In this document: piece by piece, positions 19,677-28,026 of the stretch
How the letters are laid out: the number at the start of each line of letters is the position of its first letter
Numbering within the stretch: the stretch's first letter is position 1
Origin: Thermaerobacter sp. FW80
GTDB taxonomy: Bacteria; Bacillota; Sulfobacillia; Thermaerobacterales; Thermaerobacteraceae
Assembly: GCF_004634385.1 (NCBI RefSeq)
Contig: NZ_CP037895.1
Span: 1,091,245 to 1,155,244, forward strand
DNA: 64,000 nucleotides
Reading direction: 5' to 3'
Notes under the pieces: model-generated
Told to the model about the DNA's origin: nothing
The model's database searches: none
Seen by the model: the letters and a program-made list of their open reading frames with translations, nothing else
Program-made: the position numbers and the translations under genes

Positions 19677-21914
19677 TCATCGATCGACGACGACGCGGAG
19701 TCCGGTGTCGTTCTCCAGGATCGCAACGAGGGGCTCCTCGTCGGACCGTCCCGGACCCACGCCCCTTCGCTCGGCCGACGCGGACCCGGCTTTCCCATCC
19801 TCGGCCGTCCTCCGCCGGACCTCCAGCGACAGCCGGCCGCCACCGACGCGCAGACCGCGCAACCGGACGCCGGCCAGCCACGGGGGGAGCACCGGCTGCA
19901 GCCGGATGACGCCGGCTGGTGCGTCCGGTTCCAATCCCAGGAGCGCCCGCACGAGCAGCAAGGGGGCTCCCGCTGCCCAGGCCTGGGGCGCACAGGCCGC
20001 CGGGTAGGGGACGAACGGGCCCGCAGCGGCCGAAAACCCGCACCAGAGCTCGGGCAGACGGTGCGACGTCGCTTGCTCGGCCACGGCGAGGAGGCCGGCC
20101 AGGATCCTGTGCACGCCCTCCCCGTAGCCCTGCCGCGCCATCCCCCAGGCGATCAGGCTGTTGTCGTGGGGCCAGACGGAGCCGTTGTGATAGCTGGCCG
20201 GGTTGTAGGCCCGCTCGCGGCTGCTCATGGTGCGGATGCCGTAGCCGGAGAAGAGGTCCGGTTCCAGGAGGCGGCGCGCCACGCGAGCGGCCCGCTCGTG
20301 CCCCAAGAGGTCGGTGATCAACAGATGGCCTGCATTGGACGTGATCACGGCCACCTGCCGTTTGTCGCCGTCCAGGGCCAGGGCGACGAACTCCTCGTCG
20401 TCCATCCAGAAGGCCTGGTTGAAGCGTTCCCTCAGTCGCTGCGCCGCCGTCTGGAGCTGCGCCGCCCGCTCCGCCTCGCCCCATTCCCGGAGGATCCGGC
20501 CCCACTGGCGTAGGGCTTCGTAGACGTAGCCCTGGACCTCGCAGAGGGCGATGGGACCGCGCGCCAGGGTGCCGTCGCGGTGGACCACGGCGTCGCCGGA
20601 ATCCTTCCATCCCTGGTTGATCAGGCCGGTGCCGTCGCCCCGGTACTCCACGAAGCCGTCCCCGTCGACGTCGCCATGATGCTCGATCCACCGCAACGCG
20701 GCATCGACGTGGGGCCACAGGCCCTCCACGAGGGTGCGGTCCCCCGTCCAGCGGTAGAACTCGGCGGCCACGATGAGGAACAGCGGGGTGGCGTCCACCG
20801 AGCCGTAGTACCGGCCGAAGGGCACCTGGCCGGTGTTGGCCAGCTCGCCGAAGCGGATCTCGTGGGGGATCTTGCCGGGTTCCTCCGACCGAGCGACATC
20901 GACGCGCTGGCCCTGCAGGCGGGCCAGGGAGCGCAGCGTGCCGCGGGCCAGCTCGGGCAGGAAGGGGAGCGCCTGGAGCGCGGCGATCAAGCTGTCGCGA
21001 CCGAAGGGGGCCGCGAACCATGGGATGCCGGCCACCGGGAGCGGGCCGTCGCCCAGGTCGATGGTGAGCATCCGGAGATCGTCGAGGCCCCGCCGGACGA
21101 GGCGGTCGAAGAGGGGGTGGGACGACTCGACGCGGGGCAGCGCCTCCTGCCATCGCCGGTACGCGTCCTCGGCAGCCGCCAAGGCCTGCTCGAGGGAGCG
21201 CACCGGCTCCCGCCTTGCGGCGGCCGGGGCGTCCGGTCCGCACCGGTTGCGGTGCCCCTTCGCCTTCCCCCCGCCTGCGACGTCGCCGCGGTCGGCTCCG
21301 ATCACGGGCTCGACGGTCAGGGTCAGCGTCCGGTGCTCTCCGGGTTGGAGGGCCATGCGGAACCGGAAGCGACCCGGCTGGTCCCAGGTCGCGGCGGGTT
21401 CGCTGAACCGGATCCGCGTCTCGCGCCGGATGCCGTCGGCGCCGTCGTAGCGTACCCGCAGCCCCCTGGCGTCGATCCGGCGGGCGGTGATGAGGCCCCT
21501 GCGACGGGCCGGGTATCCGCGCACGAGGAAGACGTCGGCGAAGTCCGCGTCGACCTCGTACGCGACCTCGACCTCCTGGGGAGCGCGATGGTGGTTGGTC
21601 ACGGTCAGTCGCTCGTAGAGGACCCCGTCCGCGACGATGCGCAACCGCTCGAGGACCACCGAGTCCCGGGCCAGACCCTGGGGCCCTCCTGTCGCGGCCG
21701 GCGCATTGACCAACAACACCCGGCCGGTATCACCGCGCTCCGCCTCCGCCGTGAGGGCCAGGAGCGGCGACCCGTTGAGCCGCAGCTCGAAGCGGCTGAG
21801 GAAGCGCGTGTCACGGGTGAAGAGGCCGAGGCCGCCGGGAGCGCCGGCCGGGATGTCGCCGCGTTCGTCGGTCAGCAAGAAGACGTCATCGGCTTTGATG
21901 ACCTGGGTCGTCAT
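19677..21914 (-). CDS. Amylo-alpha-1,6-glucosidase / glycogen debranching-type enzyme
   Basis: A 745-residue glycoside hydrolase-like protein with an N-terminal beta-sandwich domain (about 1-230, starting with the conserved FLLTDERGDI... TRDTRFLSRFEL) and a C-terminal (alpha/alpha)6 barrel. Barrel landmarks include GIPWFAAPFGRDSLIA, YYGSVDATPLFL, DGDGFVEY, NQGWKDSGD, the likely catalytic ALCEVQGYVYEAL, NPASYHNGSVWPHDNSL and ELWCGF. The family acts on alpha-1,6 branches of glycogen or on related alpha-glucosides. The start ATG follows GGAGGGAGG. It is the first gene of a minus-strand set with the ABC exporter and chrA. Exact substrate specificity is inferred only from family. Confidence 0.88.
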   Translation of the reverse strand: MTTQVIKADDVFLLTDERGDIPAGAPGGLGLFTRDTRFLSRFELRLNGSPLLALTAEAERGDTGRVLLVNAPAATGGPQGLARDSVVLERLRIVADGVLYERLTVTNHHRAPQEVEVAYEVDADFADVFLVRGYPARRRGLITARRIDARGLRVRYDGADGIRRETRIRFSEPAATWDQPGRFRFRMALQPGEHRTLTLTVEPVIGADRGDVAGGGKAKGHRNRCGPDAPAAARREPVRSLEQALAAAEDAYRRWQEALPRVESSHPLFDRLVRRGLDDLRMLTIDLGDGPLPVAGIPWFAAPFGRDSLIAALQALPFLPELARGTLRSLARLQGQRVDVARSEEPGKIPHEIRFGELANTGQVPFGRYYGSVDATPLFLIVAAEFYRWTGDRTLVEGLWPHVDAALRWIEHHGDVDGDGFVEYRGDGTGLINQGWKDSGDAVVHRDGTLARGPIALCEVQGYVYEALRQWGRILREWGEAERAAQLQTAAQRLRERFNQAFWMDDEEFVALALDGDKRQVAVITSNAGHLLITDLLGHERAARVARRLLEPDLFSGYGIRTMSSRERAYNPASYHNGSVWPHDNSLIAWGMARQGYGEGVHRILAGLLAVAEQATSHRLPELWCGFSAAAGPFVPYPAACAPQAWAAGAPLLLVRALLGLEPDAPAGVIRLQPVLPPWLAGVRLRGLRVGGGRLSLEVRRRTAEDGKAGSASAERRGVGPGRSDEEPLVAILENDTGLRVVVDR

Positions 21915-22166
21915 ACGAAGCGGTCCTCCCTCCCAGCCGGCCGTGGGCGGCGATCGCCGCCCCGCCGTCTGGACCGTGCGCGTGGAGACCTTTCACCGTG
22001 GGGGCCCGAGATCCTGGATCCGGGCGGCGAGCCCCGAGGTCACACCCGCGTGGGCGGGACCGACGCACGGGGACGAGGACCGATGCGGCCTGGGGCCGCC
22101 CCGCGCCGAGGCAGGAGCGCACCGGCGACGGATGGAAGTCTGCGTCGGTCGATCGGGGGCGGGACC

Positions 22167-23087
22167 GTGGAGACCATCCGACTGACGGACCGGGTGACGC
22201 TGCTCCCCGGGGCGGTGAACAGCGGGCTCGTACGCACCGACGAGGGCGTGCTCGTCATCGACACCGGCCTCGACCGGACGGCCGCCAACAGGATCCTGCG
22301 CGCCGCCGCGGCCTTGGGGGCGCCGGTGCGGGCGGTCCTCAACACCCACGCCCACGCCGACCACTTCGGCGGAAACGCGCAGATCCTGCGCAAGAGCACC
22401 GTCCCCGTCTACGCGCCGGCGGTAGAGGCGGCGGTGATCCGTCAACCCGTCTACGAGCCGGTGTATCTCTTCGGCGGGGCCGCGCCCATCGCGGCCCTGC
22501 GTCACCGGTTCCTCCTGGCGGAGCCGTCCCCGGTGGACCACGAGGTCCAACCGGGCCAGGTGCTGGAGCTGGGCGGGGTGAGCATCCGGGTGGTCGACCT
22601 GGCGGGTCACAGCCTGGGCCAGGTGGGGTATCTGGTGGACGGGGTCCTGTTTGCCGCCGACAGCTTCATGGGCTTCGAGCCCCTGGCCAAGCATCCCATC
22701 CCCTACCTGGTGGACGCCGGCCGGACGCTGGAGTCCCTGGAGCGGTTGCGGCACGTGGAGGCGGCTTGGTTCGTCCCCGGCCACGGGCCGGCGGTGGAGG
22801 CGGGGCCCGAGCTGGTTGCGGTGCTGGATGCCAACGCCGCCGCCGTCCGGCGTCTGCTGCACTGGGCGGCGGACCGGCTGCGGCGGGGACCGGCGGGGAC
22901 CGAGGACCTGCTGGCCGAGCTGGCAGCCCAGCGAGGGGCCGCCATGGGCGAGCCCGTGGCCTACGTGCTGAACCGCACGGCCCTCTTGGGCGTGCTGGCG
23001 ACCCTGGAGCGGGAGGGCGCCGTGCGGGCGGAGGTGCGGGACGGGCGGTGGTGGTGGGCGGCGGCATCGGAGGTGGCAGGCCGGTAA
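22167..23087 (+). CDS. Metallo-beta-lactamase-fold hydrolase
   Basis: A 306-residue hydrolase of the metallo-beta-lactamase superfamily with the metal ligands visible: NTHAHADHFGG (HxHxDH), the His in DLAGHSLGQVGY, the Asp in FAADSFMG and the final His in FVPGHGPAV. The C-terminal 70 residues form an extra alpha-helical winged-helix-like domain, as in several glyoxalase-II/RNase Z-like relatives. The substrate is not identifiable. The GTG start is preceded by GGGGGCGGG. It is divergent from the debranching enzyme gene and convergent with the M29 peptidase. Confidence 0.8.
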   Translation: METIRLTDRVTLLPGAVNSGLVRTDEGVLVIDTGLDRTAANRILRAAAALGAPVRAVLNTHAHADHFGGNAQILRKSTVPVYAPAVEAAVIRQPVYEPVYLFGGAAPIAALRHRFLLAEPSPVDHEVQPGQVLELGGVSIRVVDLAGHSLGQVGYLVDGVLFAADSFMGFEPLAKHPIPYLVDAGRTLESLERLRHVEAAWFVPGHGPAVEAGPELVAVLDANAAAVRRLLHWAADRLRRGPAGTEDLLAELAAQRGAAMGEPVAYVLNRTALLGVLATLEREGAVRAEVRDGRWWWAAASEVAGR

Positions 23088-23459
23088 GGACGTGGGGCCC
23101 TGGACCGCTTCGTTCCAGGGCTTGGGCCGACTGCAGAAGCGGCACGCCGGGAGGAGGCCGGCGGCAAGGTGCGGCGGGTCGTGGTGTCGTTCGATGCGGG
23201 GAACGGCCGCGTCACGCCCGGACTCGGGAGGAACGCGCCCGCGGCGCCGCAGGGAGGCGCCGTGGGGGCGCCTCGCAGGAGGCGGCCCCACCGCGACGCC
23301 GGGTTCGTCCCAGAGCGGGGTCGCCCCGTGGGCTTGGCGGGGACGAAGGCCAGGCGCACCCGGTCCGGCTTCAGCCACCGGCGATGCCGATGCCGCCGCG
23401 GCGAAGCGGATGGCCGCCGCACGGGACGGAGGGCCGGCTCCACCTCGTCGCGGGCCGGC
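23088..23459. other. Intergenic region, nothing recognised
   Basis: About 370 GC-rich bases between two convergent genes. I see no gene, RNA or terminator. A near-match of the dispersed motif (GGTTCGTCC core, 23302-23310) lies here. Confidence 0.4.
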
Positions 23460-24566
23460 CTACACCTCGAGGAGGAACCGGCCGTCGCGGAAGATCGGCT
23501 GACCGTCGGCGTAGATCTCGCCGCCTTGGCGCAGATCGCAGATCATGTCCCAGTGGATGGCGGACCGGTTCCGCCCGCCGGTGATGGGGTAGCTCGCCCC
23601 CAGGGCCAGGTGCACGGTGCCGCCGATCTTCTCGTCGAAGAGCAGGTTGCGGCTGAAGCGCGTGATCCGCTCGTTGGTGCCGATGGCGAACTCGCCGACG
23701 TAGCGGGCGCCCGGGTCGGTCGCCAGCAGGGCGTCCAGCAGCGCCTGGCCGCGGGCGGCTTCGGCCTGCACCACCCGGCCGTCCTCGAAGCGCAACCGGA
23801 TGTCCTCGATCTCCTGCCCCTGGAAGATCCCCGGGAAGCTGAAGCGAATGGTGCCGCGGACGCTGTCTTCGACCGGGCCGGTGAACACCTCGCCGTCGGG
23901 GAAGTTGATGTGCCCGTCGGCGTTGATCCAGGTCCGGCCGGTCACCGAGAGGGTCAGGTCGGTGCCGTCGCCCACCACGCGGATCTCCCGAACGCCGTTC
24001 AGGAACTCCACCAGCCGCTGCTGCCGGCGGCTGACCGCCTGCCAGCTGGCGACGGGGTCGTCGTCGTCCAGGCGGCATGCCGCGAAGACGAACTCCTGGT
24101 AGTCGGCGAGGGACATGCCGGCCTCCTGGGCCAGCGCCTGGGTGGGGAAGAGGGTGACGCAGTACTTGCCGCCCTGGCCGACGCGGGCCATCAGCCTCTC
24201 CGTCAGCGGGCGCCGGGCCTCCTGGGCGATGGCCAGCCGCCGCGGGTCCACCCCGCTGAGCGCCTTCACGTTGTGGGGCGCGTGGATCACGAGGGAATGC
24301 TGGTACTGCTCGTACGCCAGGCGGTCCAAGGGTGTGAGGACGCGCAGCTGCTCCTCGGAGGCCTCCTTGAGGTAGATCTCGCTGAGCCCCTCCAGCTGGG
24401 CCAGCACCTGGGGGAAGGCACCCACCCGCAGGGCTTCCCTGTAGATCGCCTGGACCAGCGGCGTGGCCAGGTCCGACGTCTGGATGAGGATGTGGTCGCC
24501 GGCCTCCAGCCCCAGGGAGTAGCGGACCAGCACCTGGGCCATCTTGCGGACGCGGGGATCGATCAC
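23460..24566 (-). CDS. Aminopeptidase, M29 (AmpS/PepS/aminopeptidase T) family
   Basis: This is a cytosolic metal-dependent exopeptidase of the thermophilic aminopeptidase family. The 368 residues match family length. Metal-binding and catalytic positions lie in INFPDGEVFTGPVEDS (Glu), YVGEFAIGTN (Glu), GTVHLALG (His) and SAIHWDMICD (His, Asp). The start is a GTG with AAAGGAG eight to nine bases upstream. It is divergent from the methyltransferase gene, sharing about 130 bases of upstream DNA with it. The broad N-terminal substrate range of the family is established; nothing in the context narrows it. Confidence 0.92.
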   Translation of the reverse strand: MIDPRVRKMAQVLVRYSLGLEAGDHILIQTSDLATPLVQAIYREALRVGAFPQVLAQLEGLSEIYLKEASEEQLRVLTPLDRLAYEQYQHSLVIHAPHNVKALSGVDPRRLAIAQEARRPLTERLMARVGQGGKYCVTLFPTQALAQEAGMSLADYQEFVFAACRLDDDDPVASWQAVSRRQQRLVEFLNGVREIRVVGDGTDLTLSVTGRTWINADGHINFPDGEVFTGPVEDSVRGTIRFSFPGIFQGQEIEDIRLRFEDGRVVQAEAARGQALLDALLATDPGARYVGEFAIGTNERITRFSRNLLFDEKIGGTVHLALGASYPITGGRNRSAIHWDMICDLRQGGEIYADGQPIFRDGRFLLEV

Positions 24567-24696
24567 CGTCGTCGCTCCTTTCCGGTCTAAGGATTGCGGC
24601 GTGGAGGCGCTGGTTCCTCCCGGTGGGACGTGGTGTTGTGCAGGCCTGTGCTGGCCGATGAGAAAATCGGGTCAGGATGGAGGAGGAGGTGGGGGC

Positions 24697-25395
24697 ATGG
24701 CATGCCCGCCGTTCTCGGCAGACCACGCTGGCGCGGCGAACCAGCCTGCGCCGCAGGCTGCGCACCATGGGAGGAGGAGCCATGGTGCTGCGCACCACGG
24801 GCCGTGGGAGGCTCAGGTCTCCTGGGCGGAGATCTTCGAGCACCAGAAACGGCGTCAAGCCCTGGTGGAGGAGTGGTTGGAGTGGCTGGACCTCCGGCCC
24901 GGAGATCACCTGGTGGACCTGGGTGCGGGGCCGGGGCTCACCAGCCTGCTGGCCGCCCGCCGGGTGCAGCCCCACGGCCGCGTGTACGCCGTGGACCACT
25001 GGCCCGAGGCCCTGCGCTTTCTGCGCCGGCAGGTGGAGGGGGAGAGCCTCGACAACGTGCGCGCCTTCCAGGCGGACATCGCCCAGGACGACCTGGCCGG
25101 GGTCATCCCGCCCCAGCACGCCCGCAAGGTGGTCCTGGCCCATGTGCTCCATCACATTCCGGATCCCCGGGCGGTCCTGGGTCGCCTTCACCGCTGGCTG
25201 TTGCCGGGCGCCCGCATGGTGGCGGAGTTCGATCCGGAGGGGGCCGGTGAGGTGGGTCCACCCCGGGCGGAGCGCATTGCCGAGGCGGACCTGGCCGGAT
25301 GGTTGACCGGTGAGGGTTTCAAGATCCTGGGCCGAAGGCACTATCCGGAGCAGGAGCAGTACGCCATCCTGGTCGACTGTCTAAAGTTTCGGTAG
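24697..25395 (+). CDS. SAM-dependent class I methyltransferase, C-terminus altered by an insertion sequence
   Basis: The 232-residue product has the SAM-binding motif I VDLGAGPGLTSLLA, an acidic motif II YAVDHW, the QADIAQDD segment and LAHVLHHIPDPRAVL, all typical of UbiE-like methyltransferases. The acceptor is unknown. The ATG is placed after GGAGGAGGAGGTGGGGG. The ISLre2-type element begins seven codons before the present stop, so the last residues (DCLKFR) and the TAG come from the element. Across the element the frame would continue from TCCTGGTCGA as GAG-CCG-GCT-TGA (stop 27016-27018), so the original C-terminus was probably only EPA. The change is therefore small. Confidence 0.78.
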   Translation: MACPPFSADHAGAANQPAPQAAHHGRRSHGAAHHGPWEAQVSWAEIFEHQKRRQALVEEWLEWLDLRPGDHLVDLGAGPGLTSLLAARRVQPHGRVYAVDHWPEALRFLRRQVEGESLDNVRAFQADIAQDDLAGVIPPQHARKVVLAHVLHHIPDPRAVLGRLHRWLLPGARMVAEFDPEGAGEVGPPRAERIAEADLAGWLTGEGFKILGRRHYPEQEQYAILVDCLKFR

Positions 25396-26998
25396 GTGCT
25401 GGTGGGGGAAAAGCGAAGGAGAGACCTCACCAGGTTGTCCCAAACGGGACAGCCGATCCTTCTGGCCAAGGATGGAGGTGAGGCCTCTCCATGAAGGACG
25501 TGATTCGCCGCATCGGGGAGATCACCCTGCAGCTTGCTCGGGTTGTGGAAAAGGCCCTGTGGGAGGCTCCGGACTTTCGAGCGCTGGAGGTGGCCGTGGT
25601 CCGAGGGGCGCAGGAGGCCGCGCGGCAACTGTTGGTCACGGCTTTGGAGGCGCTGGACCGGCAGCTGATGGAGCAGCGGGACCGGCGGCAACTGAAGTGC
25701 GTCAATCAGCAACCGCGGAGCCTGATCACGTGGGTGGGTGAGATCCAGTGGGAACGACGGTATTACCAGGAGCGGCCGAGCGGCGCACGGCGGTTCTTGC
25801 TGGATGAAGTGCTCGGGCTGGCGCCGCGGCAGCGATACTCGCCGCTGGTGCAGGAGTTCGGGATTCAGCTGTGCACCCAAGTGCCGTTTGCGGCGGCAGC
25901 GGACTGGCTGGAGCGGGTGAGCTGCGGGGCCGTGCGGCTGAGCGCCATGGCCTTGTGGGCGGATGTGCAGGCGGCCGGGGCCCGAGCGGACGAAGCGGCG
26001 AAGGCGCAGCGGGAGGCGGTGTTTGAGCGGGGCGAGATCCCGCCCGGGAGCCGGCCGGCGGCCGCCGTCGACTTGGAGTTTGACGAGCTGTTGGTGCGGG
26101 GCCGGCGGCGCGGGCCGGATGGGCAGAAAGAGCGGATTGCGCTGATGCATGCGCTGGCGTATGAGGGCAAGGCGACGGACGCGCGGGGGCGGACGGTGCT
26201 GAAGAACCGGCGGGTGCACGTGGCCGTGGGCGAAGGGACGGCGTCCATCGAGGAGGCGCTGGCGGCCTTTGCGGCGGAGTGGGACTGGGCCCGGGTGGAA
26301 CAGTGCACGGTGGGTGGGGACGGGGCGCCGTGGATCCGCAAGGCCCTTGAGTACCTCCCACAGGCTTCGTATCGCCTCGATCCGTTCCACCTGAAACGGG
26401 CCATGCGGCGGGGACTGCAGCACGACGCGGAAGCCCACCGGCAGCTGGCGGCGGCCCTGGCCGAGGGGAAGCCGTGGCGCGAGGTGGAGACGATCCTGGA
26501 TGCGGCTCGCCGGCGGGCGCGGGGTGAAGCGCGCGACCGCGTCCAAGAACTGAAGCAGTACTTGAAGAACCACTGGGACGGCATCGTGGCCGACGCGAAC
26601 GCGCGGCGGCTCGGTGCGATCGAGGCGGAGAACTACCACGTGCTGGCCCGGCGAATGAAGCGGCGCGGGGCCGCGTGGAGCGAGCGAGGGGCTCGGCACC
26701 TGGCCCGGCTGTTGGCGGCTCGAGCGAACGGGGAGCTCGATCGCTACGCGCGTCCGGTCTGGCAGCGCCGCCAGGCGCCACCGGTGGCCCCGACCCCGCA
26801 AGGCCGGCTGTTCGGGCAGCGCCTGAGCCGGAGCGACGTGGAGGATGTCGCCCAGTGGCTGCGGGTGCGGATCCCGGCGCTCTACGGACCCCATGCGGAC
26901 CGCGAGTGGGTGAAGGCGCTGCGGCATCTGGCCGGCCTTTCTGTGGCGTGACCGGAACATGGGTCGGGGGGATCCACCTACCGAAGCTTGATGCAGTC
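25377..26998 (+). mobile_element. ISLre2-family insertion sequence
   Basis: The element is about 1.62 kb. Imperfect terminal inverted repeats share CTG then AAG then TTCGGTAGGTG (about 18 of 22 positions), with the 11-bp perfect core at 25388-25398 and 26975-26985. It is flanked by the direct repeat TCCTGGTCGA (25367-25376 and 26999-27008). Up to two of its bases could instead belong to the inverted repeat, giving an 8-10 bp target duplication. It carries a single transposase gene and sits within the last codons of the methyltransferase gene. Confidence 0.85.
25491..26951 (+). CDS. ISLre2-family transposase (UPF0236 type)
   Basis: A 486-residue transposase. The features I associate with ISLre2/UPF0236 proteins are visible: the early VNQQPRSLITWVGEIQWERRYY region, EFDELLVRGRRRG, the GGDGAPWIRKAL motif, the YRLDPFHLKRAM motif and a C-terminal AENYHVLARRMKRRGAAWS. 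Length is normal and the frame is intact, so the element may still be active. The start ATG follows GGAGGTGAGG with appropriate spacing. Confidence 0.88.
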   Translation: MKDVIRRIGEITLQLARVVEKALWEAPDFRALEVAVVRGAQEAARQLLVTALEALDRQLMEQRDRRQLKCVNQQPRSLITWVGEIQWERRYYQERPSGARRFLLDEVLGLAPRQRYSPLVQEFGIQLCTQVPFAAAADWLERVSCGAVRLSAMALWADVQAAGARADEAAKAQREAVFERGEIPPGSRPAAAVDLEFDELLVRGRRRGPDGQKERIALMHALAYEGKATDARGRTVLKNRRVHVAVGEGTASIEEALAAFAAEWDWARVEQCTVGGDGAPWIRKALEYLPQASYRLDPFHLKRAMRRGLQHDAEAHRQLAAALAEGKPWREVETILDAARRRARGEARDRVQELKQYLKNHWDGIVADANARRLGAIEAENYHVLARRMKRRGAAWSERGARHLARLLAARANGELDRYARPVWQRRQAPPVAPTPQGRLFGQRLSRSDVEDVAQWLRVRIPALYGPHADREWVKALRHLAGLSVA

Positions 26999-27123
26999 TC
27001 CTGGTCGAGCCGGCTTGACCGGCGGGGATCCGCGCCGGCTCGAGCGGCGTGGGATCTCGGCTCGTGCCGACCGTGCCTTGCCCGCCGGCCTGGTGGTGGG
27101 GTGGCTCCAACAGGGGATACGAC

Positions 27124-27156
27124 GACCCGCCGGCCTCCGCCGGAGACCGGCGGGTC
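27124..27156 (-). terminator. Stem-loop just downstream of the disulfide oxidoreductase gene
   Basis: A perfect 10-bp inverted repeat GACCCGCCGG/CCGGCGGGTC (27124-27133, 27147-27156) begins 20 bases after the stop codon at 27177. There is no U-tract on the minus strand, so termination is likely but not certain. Confidence 0.5.
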
Positions 27157-27176
27157 GCCACGTCCGAGGAACCCTG

Positions 27177-27827
27177 TCAGGAAAGGGCCTCCTTGATCAA
27201 CGCCAGCAGGTGTGGTTCTGGCGCCGCGCCTTCGATGGCGGCCGACCCGTTCACCACGGTCTTGGGAACGCCGAAGACTGCGAAGCGGTTGGCCAGATCG
27301 GGGAACTCCATGGCCTCGATGGCGTCAGCCCGCACCCGGTCGCTGGCGAGGGCCATCTTGTGAGCCAGGCGGACCGCCCGGGGACAGTACGGTCACGTCG
27401 GCGTGACGAACACCTGCAGGTGGACGTCGGTGTCCAGCGACCGCAGGTATGCCTCGGTTTCCGGGGACAGCCCCGCGACACCGCGGGAGACGTCGACGAT
27501 GTCGTCGATCAGCGTCCCGAACTCGTAACCGGCCGGAATGCCGTAAAACCGCATCCCGGTGTCGCTGCCGTCCGCCCGGGCGAACAGGATGGCCGGGACC
27601 ATGTCGACGCCGTGGCGCTCGGCCAGCTCGGGTTCCAGGTCGACATCGTGGACCTCGAGGGTGATGCGGTCGTCGAGCTCCGCCACCGCTTCCAGCAGCT
27701 GGCGGGTGTCCTCGCAGTAGGGGCACTCGTCTTTGTCTGCGCGGACGAACAGCTTGAGGACCACCGGTGATTCCATCGCCTCAAAGCGCCGCTGGATCTC
27801 CCGCCGGTCCTGATCGGAGATCTTCAT
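27177..27827 (-). CDS. Protein disulfide oxidoreductase, candidate selenoprotein (in-frame TGA as Sec145)
   Basis: This is a 216-residue protein with two thioredoxin folds, as in thermophile protein disulfide oxidoreductases. The N-terminal active site is CPYC (35-38). The C-terminal site reads TGA-CCG-TAC-TGT, that is X-P-Y-C, with VFVTPT before and PRAVRLAHKMA after. The frame continues through the cis-proline segment FGVPKTVVNG to a natural TGA at 27179-27177. The in-frame TGA at 27395-27393 replaces the first cysteine of the second motif, exactly where selenocysteine would be functional. A hairpin with a GGUCC loop starts 11 bases downstream. ATG 27827 has AGGAGGT upstream; GTG 27839 overlaps that site and is less likely. 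If Sec is not inserted, the product stops after 144 residues. It is the last gene of the ArsR-DUF302-CoADR operon. Confidence 0.82.
27365..27381 (-). promoter_or_regulatory. SECIS-like hairpin downstream of the in-frame TGA
   Basis: On the minus strand, CCGGGC (27381-27376) pairs with GCCTGG (27370-27365) around the loop GGUCC (27375-27371). The loop GG is 18-19 bases after the TGA, matching, from memory, the E. coli fdhF element where 18 bases precede the loop GGUCU. Stem length, apical loop and spacing all fit a bacterial SECIS read by SelB. Confidence 0.65.
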
Positions 27828-27848
27828 CCCTTTCGTCACCTCCTCTCA

Positions 27849-27872
27849 GGGATCCCTCTCTTTGCGGATCCC
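27849..27872 (-). promoter_or_regulatory. Inverted repeat just upstream of the oxidoreductase ribosome binding site
   Basis: GGGATCC (27849-27855) and GGATCCC (27866-27872) form a 7-bp inverted repeat separated by ten bases, about 20 bases upstream of the start codon. It could form a leader hairpin or bind a protein. Confidence 0.4.
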
Positions 27873-27969
27873 GGGAGCCCCGGCCGGGCGGCGCGCTGGC
27901 CGCCGGTTGCCGCCGAACACCCACCGCCCGACCGGAAACCTTCAAAACCAGTGAAACCAGCGCTCTCTC

Positions 27970-27984
27970 GGGAACAGTGTTCCC
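27970..27984. promoter_or_regulatory. Perfect palindromic operator-like site
   Basis: GGGAACA-G-TGTTCCC is a 15-base perfect palindrome in the spacer between the CoA-disulfide reductase stop and the oxidoreductase start. It lies about 145 bases upstream of the latter. The symmetry suggests a homodimeric repressor site; its regulator is not known. Confidence 0.5.
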
Positions 27985-28026
27985 GCCTGCCGGGGCGACC
28001 GGCTGCATGCGCCGTCGGAGACGCAT

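Noticed and set aside
27393-27395. Calling the disulfide oxidoreductase a pseudogene or a 148-residue protein ending at this TGA
   Set aside because: The downstream 71 codons are conserved in frame without other lesions, the TGA replaces precisely the redox cysteine, and a SECIS-like hairpin follows. Sequencing error remains possible and is listed as a refutation.
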